Shown: in pieces, positions 34,790 to 45,897 of the stretch
Layout of the letters: each line of letters starts with the position of its first letter
How positions within the stretch are numbered: the stretch's first letter is position 1
Assembly (NCBI GenBank): GCA_014529385.2
Contig: CM043953.1
Location: 107,266,549 to 107,330,548, forward strand
Direction: 5' to 3'
DNA from: Adiantum capillus-veneris
Lineage: Eukaryota; Streptophyta; Polypodiopsida; Polypodiales; Pteridaceae
DNA: 64,000 nt
Notes under the pieces: model-generated
Told to the model about the DNA's origin: nothing
Database searches by the model: none
Seen by the model: the letters and a program-made list of their open reading frames with translations, nothing else
Program-made: the position numbers and the translations under genes

Positions 34790-35600
34790 AAGTCCACGTC
34801 CATCAAGCTCTTTCCAAGAAGAATAAACACAAAGGTCATCTAAGAAAGCTTCTCAAAACTCCCTCAAATATTCTCTAAAAATAGTGTTTATTAATCTTTG
34901 GAAAGTAGCAGGAGCATTGGTTAAGCCAAAAGCCATAAAGCGAAATGCGAACACTCCAAATTCGATTATAAAAGACATTTTAGCTTGGTCCTCTAGTGCA
35001 ATTGTGATTTGATTGTATCCAGAGTACCCATCTAAAAAGCTATAAGCTTCCTTTCCTGCAACTCTTTCAAGCACATGTTCTGAATATGGCAAGGGGTAAC
35101 GGTCCCTCCTAGTGGCGGCATTGACCTTCTTGAGATCCACGCACACTCTGAGTTTCCCATTCTTTTTTCGCACAATCGCTATTGGAGACACCCATTTGGA
35201 GTGCTCAATAGGGTATATGAATCCTCATTTGAAAAGATACTCAATCTTTTCTTGAACAATCTTTGCATACTTAGGATTCATTGGGTAGAGTCGTTGCTGG
35301 ACTGGTTTTTCCATGCTATTCATGGGAATCATGTGTTGCACCACGGAAGGTGGAACACCTTTTATATCATGATATGTCCAGGAAAATATATCCTTGAATT
35401 CCTTGAGAAGTTCTTTAAGTACATAAGCCTTAGTCTCTATCAGATCTTGGGCAATGAAAACAGGTTTGGACTCTTCTCCTGGGTCTGCTAACTCTATCTT
35501 CTTAACTATTGTTGGACCATCATACATTCCATTGCTTCCATTGATAGGTTTTCTTTGAGCCTTTCTATACACAACCTTATGCTCCTCTGTGGTGTAGGAT
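34790..35600 (-). pseudogene. Ty3 reverse transcriptase fragment, Tat/Athila-like
   Basis: On the minus strand a frame at 35572-35225 (ELLKEFKDIFSWTYHDIKGV, RLYPMNPKYAKIVQEKIEYLF) is followed, after one stop, by GFIYPIEHSKW and then 35191-34853 (SPIAIVRKKNGKLRVCVD, YSFLDGYSGYNQI, FGLTNAPATFQRL). The catalytic box FLDDLCVY follows a TGA at about 34845-34800. The fragment stops there. The motif set, with a FLDD box, is that of Tat/Athila elements rather than the chromovirus at 61850. Confidence 0.85.
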
Positions 35601-35639
35601 TTGAAATGATCGGCTGCAGGGTGTAGGTTTGTGGGGTCT

Positions 35640-35990
35640 GCGACGCATATGGATGATATTTATACAGACCTTTTTCATCGTTTTCTCTCCATAGTGGATC
35701 TAGTGTGAACACAACTTGTTCACAATGCTGCGGAAGTACGAACGTATCCCGCGCATATGTCCACACTTGCCTAGAGTTCACTTGAATTAATCCAGTCTTA
35801 TCTTTGTGCATAGTTGCATTAGGGCCGCTGGTAATAACTTTGAACCACTTGACATCAAAGATAAAAATATCAAACTTTCTAAAGCTAATCTTCAAGATGT
35901 CTTGGATGTAGCCAAAGTATACAAGCTTGCTAGTCTCGGTGTCCTCATCCCTTACACTAGACCCAAAAATCCATCTATTGTACCTCCTAC
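35640..35990 (-). pseudogene. CACTA transposase-associated DUF4216 fragment
   Basis: Within a 180-codon frame on the minus strand, the text VYFGYIQDILKISFRKFDIF, FDVKWFKVI, GLIQVN and FVLPQHCEQVVFTLDP matches the DUF4216 domain found near the C terminus of TNP2-type CACTA proteins. No transposase core is nearby. The same frame runs on into the antisense of the Ty3 piece at 35600, so the right-hand end of the ORF (35640-35506) is a chimeric read-through, not real coding. Confidence 0.75.
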
Positions 35991-36083
35991 TACTTTTCCT
36001 CTCCCATGACAACCCAAAAATGTGACTTCTCTCCCTTCCATGCATCAATTTTAGTTCCTTTTTTAGCTTTACACCACTTTCTA

Positions 36084-36178
36084 CTTAAAGAGTGGCCACA
36101 TGGCCTCAAGCCTAACCTGCCTTGCATGGTCAAAGAGTGGCCACATGGCCTCAAGCCACTAACCTGCCTTGCACGGTT
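36084..36178. repeat. two tandem copies of a 46-bp unit
   Basis: The unit begins AAAGAGTGGCCACATGGCCTC and ends near CTGCCTTGCA. It occurs at about 36087 and about 36133, and contains the self-complementary word TGGCCACATGGCC. Confidence 0.8.
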
Positions 36179-36218
36179 CAGGCGGTTATTCCACATGGGT
36201 AGGTACAGTCACTTGCCA

Positions 36219-37390
36219 TGGCTGACACAACCCATTTTTTCAAGGTGTTTGTTATTAAGGATGGGATACTACCCAATGTGGGTTTACATGATGATGCATG
36301 TTCTTATGTCAAAGGGCATGTGGAATGTTGTGCAGGGCATTGATAACGCTTTCCTTTTATGAACATAGGCTCTGTTGAGGATGATGCACGTTCTAGACAA
36401 TCTGTTGCTGCTAGAGTTGTTTTGCCTACAGCTAAGCAATCTCATTGGGATGTTAGAGATGTGCATGCTCATGCATTGATTGCATTATCTATGAAGCACA
36501 CTATTACTCCTTACATTCTCTCAGCAAAATAGGCTTGGGACTTTATGCAAGTCGCGATGAGACTAAAATTGCATTGATGTTGCGTAAAGAGTTGGAGTCA
36601 AAGGTTATACAAGAGGAACATGACATGGATACTTTTGTTGGTATAAAGGACATCAATGAGCAACTCATTTTTGCAACAAGTGAAGTATTTCTGACACTTT
36701 GCTTGTATAGATTGTTCTTGATGCGTTGCCAAACTCTTACCAAACTTTTGCTAGTACTTGGAGACTTATGACCCAAGGAAACCCTCAAGTTGTCAAGTTT
36801 GATGCATTATGCACATTGTTGTTATAGGAGTCACTTTCAAGAAAGAATAGGGCTAAATAGTGTGCAATTGAACATGCTTTTGTTGTTGCTTAAAGAGGAG
36901 GTAGTAATAACAATGCAGCCACTTCTTATGGTTATCTTGCGAGTAGCACATCACTTGTGTCTGGTGCTTCTCTTAGCAGCAACTTGTTTGGGAATTCTGG
37001 TGAAGAAGGCAAGAAGAAGATGTGTGTTTCCATTATTGCAAGGCTATTGATCGCTTGATAAATCAATGTTTTAAGTTGAAGGGAAAAAAAGCCAAGAAGA
37101 AAAAGGTTGGATCTACTATCGATGCATCTATTGTAGAATCTTCTATAAATGGAGATTGTGATGTTGATGTAGATGCAAATTGGGCATTCAGTGTAGAGTG
37201 TACTTATGATCATTTTGTCCATGATGCATGTATCCCAATTTTGTAGAGTCACATGTTTGGTCCTTTGATAGTGGCGCTACAAAGCACATTACTTCACATT
37301 ATGACTTGTTTGCCTCTCTCAAGATCCTCATGGGAATACGGTCACGTGTGCCACCAATGCCTCTTATCCAGTCAAGGAAGCTGGAAAGAT
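36219..37390 (+). pseudogene. copia Gag and protease
   Basis: Gag pieces are at 36219-36345 and 36535-36770 (LGLYASRDETKIALMLRKELESKV), in shifted frames. A reduced knuckle (CVFHYCKAIDRLINQCFKLK) lies at 37022-37080. The protease has FDSGATKHITSHYDLF at about 37264-37310, with an intact D-S-G. Two or more frameshifts separate these pieces. Confidence 0.8.
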
Positions 37391-37391
37391 T

Positions 37392-38365
37392 GTGCTAACT
37401 ACTTTGAATGGAAATTCTTTCACACTTACTGATGCACTTTATATATCAGGGATAAAAAAGATCCTTTTGTCTATATTTGCACTTACAAGGCTTAGTCTTG
37501 TTGTCAAATTTGTGGATGACAAATGTACAGTTCATGATCTCACCATTTTCTGCAATGGGCTGTACAAACTTAGTTTGTATGACAAGTGTGGACAAAATTT
37601 TGCAAATGCACTTGTGGATTCAATGAATGTTTGCATTCCAAACTTTGGCATACACGTTTTGGGCATCTGAATTTTGCCAGTTTGTTGAGTTTGCAAAAAC
37701 TTGATATGGTCACTTCTTTGTTGCACTTTAAACCATGTTTGTGAAGGCTGTATATTGCTTAAGATGCTGCGTTTAAAGTTTTCTGAGGATGTTCAGTAAG
37801 GGCTATATGCAAGTTACAACTTTTGCATAATGATGTTTGTGGGCATATGCAAACTCCATCCTTGGGTGAAAACTATACTTCATGACTTTCATTGATGATT
37901 ACTCCATGCATGCATGGGTGTACCCGCTTAAAGCTAAGTGTTTAAGAAATTTATTGGTTATGGCTGAAAATGTCTCTAAATGTATTGTGGGCACCCTCCG
38001 TTCAGATCGCTTACGGAGATGGCATGATGTATGGTCAAGAGTCAAGATTTACCACATTCATTTTGGCTTGAGGTTGTCATGTGTACTTATGTACTTAATA
38101 TGTGCCCCACTAAAGCCTTGAAGTCTATGACTCCTTATGAAGCATGGCATGAAAAGAAGCCATCTATTGATCACATATGCATTTCGGTTGTCTAGCTTAT
38201 GCTTTGGTGCCACAAAAACAACACAAAAAATTGGATGATAAGGTTGTTAAATGCACTTTTGTCCGTTATAGTCCTAAAAGAAAAGGTTACACGTTATACC
38301 ATACGTAAACAAAGCATATCTTGGTTTTACAAGGTGTTGTATTTGTGAAAGATTCTATTTAAAGC
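37392..38365 (+). pseudogene. copia pre-integrase and integrase
   Basis: The pre-integrase frame is 37392-37670 (GNSFTLTDALYISGIKKIL, LYKLSLYDKCG). The integrase core shows FIDDYSMHAWVYPLKAK at 37885-37940 and TLRSDR near 38000. A deletion follows, removing the block with the catalytic Glu. The rest resumes near 38060 with the equivalent of MCATYVLN. Confidence 0.75.
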
Positions 38366-38367
38366 CT

Positions 38368-39520
38368 TTGTTATCATATACTAGAGACAATAATGTAAGA
38401 TCACAAGAAATTTATAGCACTTTGATACCTCTTTTTAATGGTAGAAACTTGAATGTAAGTTCCAATGAGGCAAATGTACAGCATATGGCAATTTCAAAAA
38501 ATGTTATAGATCAGCCTACTATTGATGTAGATGTACATGGTGTACTTGATGTGGAAAGGGCTGAGAATGAAGAGGCTAGGGGTATGCCAAAATGGCCGGT
38601 GCATACTTTGTGTGATAGTAAATTGGATGCACCTATGTCTAATTGTACTCATTCAGGTTCTAGACATGCATCATATGCATCAGATTGTCATGCTTTTGCT
38701 ATTTCTAGTTTATGTGATGAAGAGGAACCCGATAAAACACAAAATTCAAAAAATTGGATGGTTGTAATGCAATACAATGCGCTTATAAAAAATGAAACAT
38801 GGACTTTATATGATTTGCCTCCTTTAAAAAAGGCCATTGGTACAAAGTGGGTTTTCAAGTTGCAAGATGAGCCGGATGGTGAGATTGATCACTATAAGGC
38901 TAGACTTGTTGCAAAGATTATGCGTAATTGAAAGGCATTGACTATGAAGAGACCTTTGCTTCCACTTATCGTATGACTATTTATGTGAGATTGATAGCTC
39001 ATTTTGGATGGAATGATCAATTCGACATTGGTACTGCTTTTTTGAATGGTGATATATTTGAGGAAGTATATGTAACACAGCATCACAATTTTGTCAAGAA
39101 AGGACAAGTAAAGAAAGTGCAAATGTAAGAAAGCCTTATATGGGTTGAAGCAATCTCCTCATTCTTAGTACGAGAAAGTGGACACTCATTTGATTAAACA
39201 AGGCTTTTGTATCAGTCCAACTGAAAGCCCTTTGTATGTCAAATGTGAGGGTGATGTATATCTCATTGTCATTTTGTATATAGATGATTTGTTAATATTG
39301 GTCCAAATGCAATACACATTACTGAATTAAATGCTGAAATTGAATGCTACCTTCAAGATGAAATACTTGAGGCTTTTGCATCATTACTTGGGCATACATT
39401 AAATAGTATGATGGAGGTATTGCTTTGTGTCAAGAAAAATATATAGAGACGTTACTGTGTAAGTGTGGACTTGAGGATAACAAACCTATTGCTACTCCAA
39501 TGGAAACATTTTGGACTCAT
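38368..39520 (+). pseudogene. copia linker and reverse transcriptase
   Basis: A 187-codon frame (38368-38931) holds the linker and the RT start (KNETWTLYDLPPLKKAIGTKW, then DHYKARLVAK). RT continues at 38928-39128 (DYEETFASTYRM, FDIGTAFLNGDIFEEVYV) after a frameshift. The catalytic box LYIDDLLIL is at about 39275-39300. Later text is in several frames. Confidence 0.85.
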
Positions 39521-39589
39521 ACTAGGTTGGTTGTTATGACACACAAGTGTCCACAAGTGGTTTTTGTTTCATGCTTAGTAGCTCATGCA

Positions 39590-39800
39590 TATCATGGTTG
39601 ATTAAAAAGCAACCTGTTATGGCCTTCCAACTATGAGGCTGAGTACAAGGCACTTTTCACAGCTACAATTGAGTGTATATGGTTGAGATGCCTTTGGGTG
39701 TGGGACAAGACACGACCAACATCACCTATACTGACAAAGCGCATTTGTGAGGAACCCAAATTTTCATGCTCTCACAAAGCACATTGAGGTGCATTATCAA
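39590..39800 (+). pseudogene. copia RNase H, truncated
   Basis: The blocks SWLIKKQPVM, then DTTNITYTDKAHL, then a NPNFHALTKHIEVHYQYAKE-like stretch are recognisable in shifted frames. The last block breaks off at about 39810 where Ty3 integrase sequence takes over. Confidence 0.7.
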
Positions 39801-40350
39801 TATGCCAAGGAAAGACCGAGGTTATGACTCAGTATGGGAGATTGTAGATAGGTTGACTAAACCTTGTAAGTTTATTTTAACCAAGTCCACCATTAAAACT
39901 CAAGAGTTAACCAAGCTTGTTAACAATCTGAATAAACTATATAGATTTCTTCCCAATATTGTTAGTGATCATGATCCCAAGTTTAACAATCACTTATGGA
40001 GGCATGTCTTTAAACGGGTGGGAACACAACTCAATATCAATGCTATATAGCATCTAGAGACAAATGGTCAAACTGAACGAGATAACCACGGTACTAGAGG
40101 ATATGCTAAGATCATAGGTTAGCAAAAAGCAATCCGATTGGGAAAATTATATACCTATTTCAAAATTTTCATACACTAGTGCAAAGCATGTTACTACTGG
40201 ATTTAGTCCTTTCATGCTTATGTATGGGTTAGATCACCAGTTATGGTGGGGTTGGCTATCAATCAAATCCAGCAAGTCAAAGACTTTATCCAAGATCACA
40301 TGGATATGATGAAGATTGCTTGTCAAAATGTTCAAGCATAGGACATATAG
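39801..40350 (+). pseudogene. Ty3 integrase fragment
   Basis: The frame to 40050 has YDSVWEIVDRLTKPCKFI, STIKTQELTKL and IVSDHDPKFNNHLW, the second catalytic Asp region. TNGQTER with the catalytic Glu follows at about 40060-40080. Later text is degraded. It belongs to a chromovirus different from the one at 61850. Confidence 0.8.
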
Positions 40351-40730
40351 AACAAGTGAAAAGGTCACTATGGCTAACTAAAACAATAAGAAAGTGACAA
40401 AATCATTAGATTGAGTTCAACTAAAACTTTAGTGTTCGAGAAAGGAATGCCTCAGCATAGCCTTAATCCAATTGAAATTCGAGACTAGCCAGTTGCAAAC
40501 CATGGTAAAGGGAAGAAAAATCTATGAAATATGTGAGAAAATAGTTCAACAATCATAAAAATTTTAAATTTTTGATAGTATTTTCAGTTTGCTTCTTTGT
40601 GAGGAGGAAACTCGACCAATGATCGCTTAATAAAAGGGACTTTCCCAAATATTGGCTAGAATTAAGTTATAGAATGCAAGAAAAGTCAATCCATGTGAGG
40701 CTGTGAAATGAAATGTGAAATAAAAAGTGA
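40351..40730. repeat. hairpin-repeat family, full unit (copy a)
   Basis: It starts AACAAGTGAAAAGGTCAC and ends with GTGAAATAAAAAG. It includes a CCATGGTAAAGGGAAGAAAA word and a GAGGAGGAAACTCG word. The same unit in the same order is at 42041 and 45204. Confidence 0.8.
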
Positions 40731-40990
40731 GAGGATCACGGTGGCTTTCTAAAACAATAAGAAAGTAATAAAATCATTAGGTTGAGTTTTACTAGAATTA
40801 TATAAGACGAAGCATTGTTCTAGAATATCTCTTTTATTAAGTGACCGAGTTTCCTCCTCGCAAAGAACCAAAGCAGAAATACTATCAATTTTTTTGAAAT
40901 TTGCAAGAATTTTGAACTAAATTCTCACATACATCATCGATTTTTCTTCCTTTTACCATGGTTTTCTCATGTTTATACACATACACACAC
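40724..40990. repeat. hairpin-repeat family, rearranged unit (copy b)
   Basis: It begins like copy a, but after about 110 bp the text is the reverse complement of the second part of copy a (CGAGTTTCCTCCTCGCAAAG, then TTTACCATGG). Confidence 0.8.
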
Positions 40991-41530
40991 ATATAATTTA
41001 CTAGAATTATGCAAGGTGACGCTTCAATTTAGTATTCTAAAAGAATAGAATGCAAGAGAAGTCAAGCCATGTGAGGATATGAAATGAAAGATGCATTAAA
41101 AATCTATTTCATAACTTAAAACCAAAATAACATTTAATGTAAGTCTCAATCATCACTGAAAACATTGAAAGTATGCCGAACTCAACTCTCCTCTAAGGCT
41201 TCTTTTAGAAAGCCAAAAATAGTAGATGTGTGAGGACAAAATAAAAGCAATGTAGTCCCACCCTAAGGAAAAGAACAAGTGCAGATTGTGTATTCACGGT
41301 TAAAACAAGGTGAGGAGGCACTAAGGGCTGCTAAGTTAAGGGGGGGGGGCGAGAGTTATGGAGAGTAAGGTTGAATGAGTACGTACAATCATATGGCATT
41401 TTTGTTATGTTATAAGATAAAATTGTATTATCAATTATACATACATAATCACGATTTACAAATGGTTTATATATTATTAAGGGCTCCATGCACACTGCAC
41501 ATTAGCATTTTTTTTAAAAAAAAGTAAAAT

Positions 41531-41784
41531 AACAAGTGAAAGGGTCATGGTGGCTTTCTAAAAGAATAAGAAAGTGATAAAATCATTAGGTTGAGTTAAT
41601 TAGAATTATATAAGGTGAAGCATTGTTTGGGAATGTCTCTTTTATTAAGCAATTGAGTTTCCTCCTTGCAAAGAAGCAAACCAGAAATACATATAGAAAT
41701 TTTAAATTTGTAAGATTTTTGAACTAAGTTCTCACATATTTCACCGGTTTTTCTTCTTCTCTTTACCATGGCTTGCTCATTGAT

Positions 41785-41785
<1 letters not shown>
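41531..41785. repeat. hairpin-repeat family, rearranged unit (copy c)
   Basis: It has the same breakpoint and inverted second half as copy b. A (TG)n tract follows at 41789-41820. Confidence 0.8.
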
Positions 41786-41824
<39 letters not shown>

Positions 41825-42040
41825 AAATAAACAAACAAATAAATATATATGTGTGTGTGTGTGTGCGCGCTTGTTTGTATGTATGTATATGTATAGAATT
41901 TACTAGAATTATGTAAGATAAAGCTTCACTTTAGCATTCTAAAATAATAGAATGCAAGAGAAGTCAAGCCATGTGAGGATGTGAAATGAAAGGTGAAATA
42001 GAAAGATTCATTTAATAGTTTAAAATGGAAACAAATGGAA

Positions 42041-42430
42041 ACAAGTGAAAAGGTCACGACGGCTTTCAAAAACAATAAGAAAGTGATAAAATTGTTAAGT
42101 TGAATTAAACTGATATCAGTGTTTGGGAAAGGATTGTCTCAACTTAGTCTTAAGCCGATTGAAAATCGAAACTAGCTAACTACAAACCATGGTAAACGGA
42201 AGAAAAACCAATGAAATATGTGAGAAAGTCGTCCAAAAATTTTGCAAATCTCAAAATTTTTGCTAGTATTTTTTATTTTCTTCTTTGTGAGGAAGAAACT
42301 CAATCAGCGGCCGCTTAATAAAAGAGACTTTCTCGAACGTTAACACTGACTAGAATCAAGCTATAAAATGCAAGAAATGTAAAGCCATGTGAAGTTGTGA
42401 AATGAAAGAACTAATTAATATATATATGTG
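42041..42430. repeat. hairpin-repeat family, full unit (copy d)
   Basis: It has the same order as copy a. It is followed by a short TG tract and the companion hairpin word at 42480. Confidence 0.8.
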
Positions 42431-42439
42431 TGTGTGTGT

Positions 42440-43530
42440 ATAGAATTTATTAGAATTATGCAAAGTGAAGCTTCACTTTAGCATTCTAAAACAATAGAAT
42501 GCAAAAACAAGAAGAAAAAAAGTGATAAAATCACGAGGCCTGCCATTGGGAGGATCAAGTTGAGATACATCATACAATCATTTCAGGCTACTTTCAAATG
42601 ATACACAGGGACTCAATACAAAGAAGAAGAAGAAGTTAAAGACATGCTAGATAATTAACTTGCTGAAGAGAGAGAGAGAGAGAGAGAGTGCCACACTTGC
42701 AGTCTTGCATCACCATCTCACTCGGTCTTATACGCCTTTCCATTAAATAGAAACCTACACCTACAAATGCTCTCGCACTACAACCCCTTTCTTCACCATG
42801 CTCTCGCACTGCAGCACCTGGCAAGAACGTAACGGTGAAGGTGGCAGTGTTTGGCCTCCACTTTGCTCCATCCCCGACAGTATGTAACCAAAACCAACAT
42901 AACTCTTCAACAAAAATTTCCGAACTTGCCTATTTCAATAATCCAACCATAGCAAGTTCCATTGAATCTAGGACCTCTACCTCAGGCTCGCTTGGTGAAC
43001 AAAAACAATCATCCTTTAGTAAAGATAGTTAGAAGAAAATCCAAACGCGTCTACAACTGCCCTTACAGCCGGCGACCTCTTCTACCACCTTTCCTTCTTG
43101 GGATAGGTGTGACATCCTCAATTCTTCCAATCTGCATGCCAGAACGAGCAAGTGTATCACTGCAGACTGTGTGCCAGGACCAGGCGTCTTCGTCTTGTTG
43201 CTTGCATCTTGATGTGCAGAGCGGTGCTCCCTAGCTCCTTGCACTTATGCGCCACATCCTGAGAAGCAAGCATGGCTGCGTACAAAGAAGACTCATCTCT
43301 GTCAGCTTTCACCTTCATGCCACCAGTAACTCAAGCAAGCGTCTCCTTGCCAGACAGACCTGTGACATGCACAAAGGTGTCATTCAATCAGGCAAAAACA
43401 TATGCCACTTCAAAGACGTATTCATTGTCACAAGCACCAGGTCCACTGAGAGTAACATTCTCTTTCTTCACCTAATTGGTCTTCCTCTTGCTAGACATGG
43501 TTACATGAACGAGCTCGTAAACAGCAGCAT

Positions 43531-43566
<36 letters not shown>

Positions 43567-44740
43567 GTAATCATCAGCCCCTCCTCTTCCTATAAGCACA
43601 TCGACAACGCTGCCAAGGATGTTGCAGCGAGCCCATCGTAGCTGCAGCTCCAGCTATCCTCTAGCAGCGTCTGATCAAGATTAATTTAATCACATTCCTG
43701 GTGTCGTCTACACCGGCAACACTCCAACAGAGGTGGAGTTTCTGTCTCCATCAAAACTGCATGACGGCGAGCAGGTACAGCTTGCTCTCCAAGCTGATCT
43801 CCTCGCGCTTCGACCTCACCTCTACGAAAGCTTCCATGGCAGGCTCCAAATACAATCTTGAGGCAACAGAGAAGGTTCCTGCTCCTACATCAATGATCAA
43901 ACTGTCGCTACCACAACCACCATGGCCAGTACCAACAGCTCTCTCTGCAAAAATCCGTGACTCCCACTTTTGATGAGCACAATGACATCGACATGCATGA
44001 AGTGAGTGCAAAGCACGACGGCCAAATTGCAGCTCCATCACACCTAATCCCATCTCACATTGACGGAATAGGAAGTTGATCCTGCTGGTTTCCTCCATTC
44101 TCCCATCAGGCGGCATGGCAATATTGGCCACTAGTTGTGGTGATGAAAGTCCCAAGCCATGCCGTTATCGGCTCCTCTCAAGTCTCCCCATTGATCGAGG
44201 CTGCTAGATAGCGTGCCACTGATCACCTGGACTATTCGCAGCTCGAGGCTATTGCATTGCTGACTGTATTGTCCACTACTCGAGGTGAGAACCCCGCTTG
44301 CATCGAGCGGGATGTTGCTCAAGGTAGTTGTTGCTCAAGGCAAGGAGTTTGCTATCCCCTTGATATGCAGCACTAAATGCTGCCTCTCGTGCATGCTCTA
44401 CTTGCAATGGATGGTGCCCACTCTGGCTCCGCTGTTGTGCGTATTGCACTGTGGTGGATGAAGAAGCTGCTCACTTTTTCATTAGCAATAAGGTTTTGTA
44501 ACCACGGATGAGTCTCCTTTCAATGATTCATTAGAGATCTGAATATATTTTCAGCTTGTCTTTGTCATGAGTATTTCCTGGCTCCTCTAACCAATCAAAA
44601 ATTGTGTATTTCTAAAAATTTAACCTTTCCTTTTTCTTTAGCAAAAAGGAAACACATCATTATGGCCTTAGCCCTTTGAGCAGACCAAAAATGTGTGTGT
44701 GTGTATGTGTGTAAAATTTACTAAAATTTATGCAAGGTGA
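42440..44740. other. GC-richer island between hairpin repeats; no gene identified
   Basis: Microsatellites (GA)n at 42668-42688 and (TC)n at 43535-43564 flank text with several overlapping frames on both strands. The longest is on the minus strand (44155-43751, 134 codons), with VARSKREEI-like and LESKLYLLAVMQF text. I do not recognise any family. The base composition differs from the AT-rich flanks, so it may be a degraded gene or a captured fragment. Confidence 0.4.
43751..44155 (-). CDS. unrecognised 134-codon frame, doubtful
   Basis: This is the longest uninterrupted frame in the island. It has a Gly/Ser-rich middle (GTGHGGCGSDSLIIDVGAG) and a mixed C terminus, with no signal peptide, membrane segment or known motif. 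An overlapping frame on the plus strand (43701-43973) is also open, which weakens the case for either. Treat it as hypothetical. Confidence 0.2.
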   Translation of the reverse strand: MGLSSPQLVANIAMPPDGRMEETSRINFLFRQCEMGLGVMELQFGRRALHSLHACRCHCAHQKWESRIFAERAVGTGHGGCGSDSLIIDVGAGTFSVASRLYLEPAMEAFVEVRSKREEISLESKLYLLAVMQF

Positions 44741-44747
44741 AGCTTCA

Positions 44748-44960
44748 CTTTAGCATTCTAAAACAATAGAATTCAAGAAAAGTAAAGACATGTCAAAATG
44801 TGAAATGAAAGATAAGTCTCCATCATGTCAAGATGTGAAATGAAAGGAGTCTCCCTAACCCAACACAACACTAAGGGTTTCTTTTAGAAACCCAATAACA
44901 TTTAAGCAAATCTCAATCATCATGGAAAACATTGAAAGTATGCTTAACTCAACCCCTCTC
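44748..44960. repeat. short hairpin words of the same family
   Basis: GCATTCTA-AAACAA-TAGAATTC-like text lies near 44752 and the perfect hairpin GGGTTTC-TTTTA-GAAACCC at 44875-44893. Further copies of the GCATTCTA/TAGAATGC hairpin are near 41035, 41935 and 42480. The word family recurs at 46981-47170 after the LINE insertion. Confidence 0.7.
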
Positions 44961-45203
44961 TAAGGCTTCTTTTAAAAAGCCAAAAACAATAAAATAAAGA
45001 GACACATGAATTAATTCTTTAATTTTTTGCTCTCTAAAGCCTTTTTCAGTATGCAAAAGAAGTGAATGCATCCTTGGGAAATAACATTTAAAAGGACACG
45101 ATTTCTTTCTCCTCAAGACTTTTCAGGCCCCTTAGAGGGACACATGTCCATCAATTAGAAGTGTACGATCTTCACCAGTGGGTACAAGCCTTTAGCATGC
45201 CAA

Positions 45204-45580
45204 AACAAGTGAAACGATCATGATGGCTTTCTAAAACAATAAGAAAGTGATAAAATCATTAGGTTGGGGTCAAATGGAATCATTGTTCAAGAAAAGATTG
45301 CCTCAGATTAGCCTTGAGCCGATTGAAAATCGATATTAGCCGATTGCAAACCATGGTAAAGGGAAGAAAACCCAGTAACATATGTAAGAAAACAGTTCAA
45401 AATTTCTACAAATTTTAAATTTATGCTAGTAGCTCCGGTTCGCTTCTTTGTGAAGAGGAAACTCGGTCAACGACCACTTACTAAAAGAGACTTTTTGAAT
45501 ATTGACTAGAATTAAGTTATAAAATGTAAGAAAAATCAAGCCATGTGAGGCTATGGAATGAAATGTGAAATAAAAAGAGC
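45204..45580. repeat. hairpin-repeat family, full unit (copy e)
   Basis: It has the same order as copy a. It runs into (TA)n at about 45588-45627 and (GT)n at 45629-45651. Confidence 0.8.
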
Positions 45581-45582
45581 TC

Positions 45583-45587
<5 letters not shown>

Positions 45588-45628
<41 letters not shown>

Positions 45629-45651
45629 GTGTGTGTGTGTGTGTGTGTGTG
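45588..45651. repeat. (TA)n then (GT)n compound microsatellite
   Basis: About 40 bp of TA are followed by about 23 bp of GT, directly left of a helitron-like terminus. Confidence 0.95.
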
Positions 45652-45700
45652 TCTATACTCTTATAAAAGGGGGAGGGATTTTGCCCTTCCCAACCCCCAC
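45652..45700 (+). other. helitron-like 5' terminus (candidate 1)
   Basis: The text TCTATACTCTTATAAAAGGG matches the usual start of plant Helitrons (TC, then TATACT, then an AAAAGG run). The base to its left is G, not the expected A, possibly because of the adjoining GT tract. The matching 3' end was not found. Confidence 0.5.
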
Positions 45701-45762
45701 ACCTAGTTGCACCTCCTTGATCTGGTCTATGCGCTCTCCGGATCTAGCTACATAGTGATGCA

Positions 45763-45765
<3 letters not shown>

Positions 45766-45812
<47 letters not shown>
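45766..45812. repeat. (GA)n microsatellite
   Basis: About 46 bp of GA. Confidence 0.95.
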
Positions 45813-45814
<2 letters not shown>

Positions 45815-45897
45815 GAGGCCGAAGGTGATGGCAGTATTAGTATCTATAGTTTTTTTTTAATTATGCAAGGTGAAGCTTCACTTTAACATTTTAAAAC

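Larger units (their letters stand above)
36219..39800 (+). mobile_element. decayed Ty1/copia element (family 1, copy B)
   Basis: It belongs to the same family as 15030-19205 but lies on the plus strand. Gag starts at 36219 (MADTTHFFKVF); the end is lost in RNase H near 39800, where Ty3 integrase text begins. LTRs were not found. Its protease retains DSG, so it is better preserved there than copy A. Confidence 0.85.

Noticed and set aside
35506-35640. Part of the 180-codon frame as an extension of DUF4216
   Set aside because: This part is the Ty3 region read in another frame; the true Ty3 frame is the overlapping one at 35572-35225.
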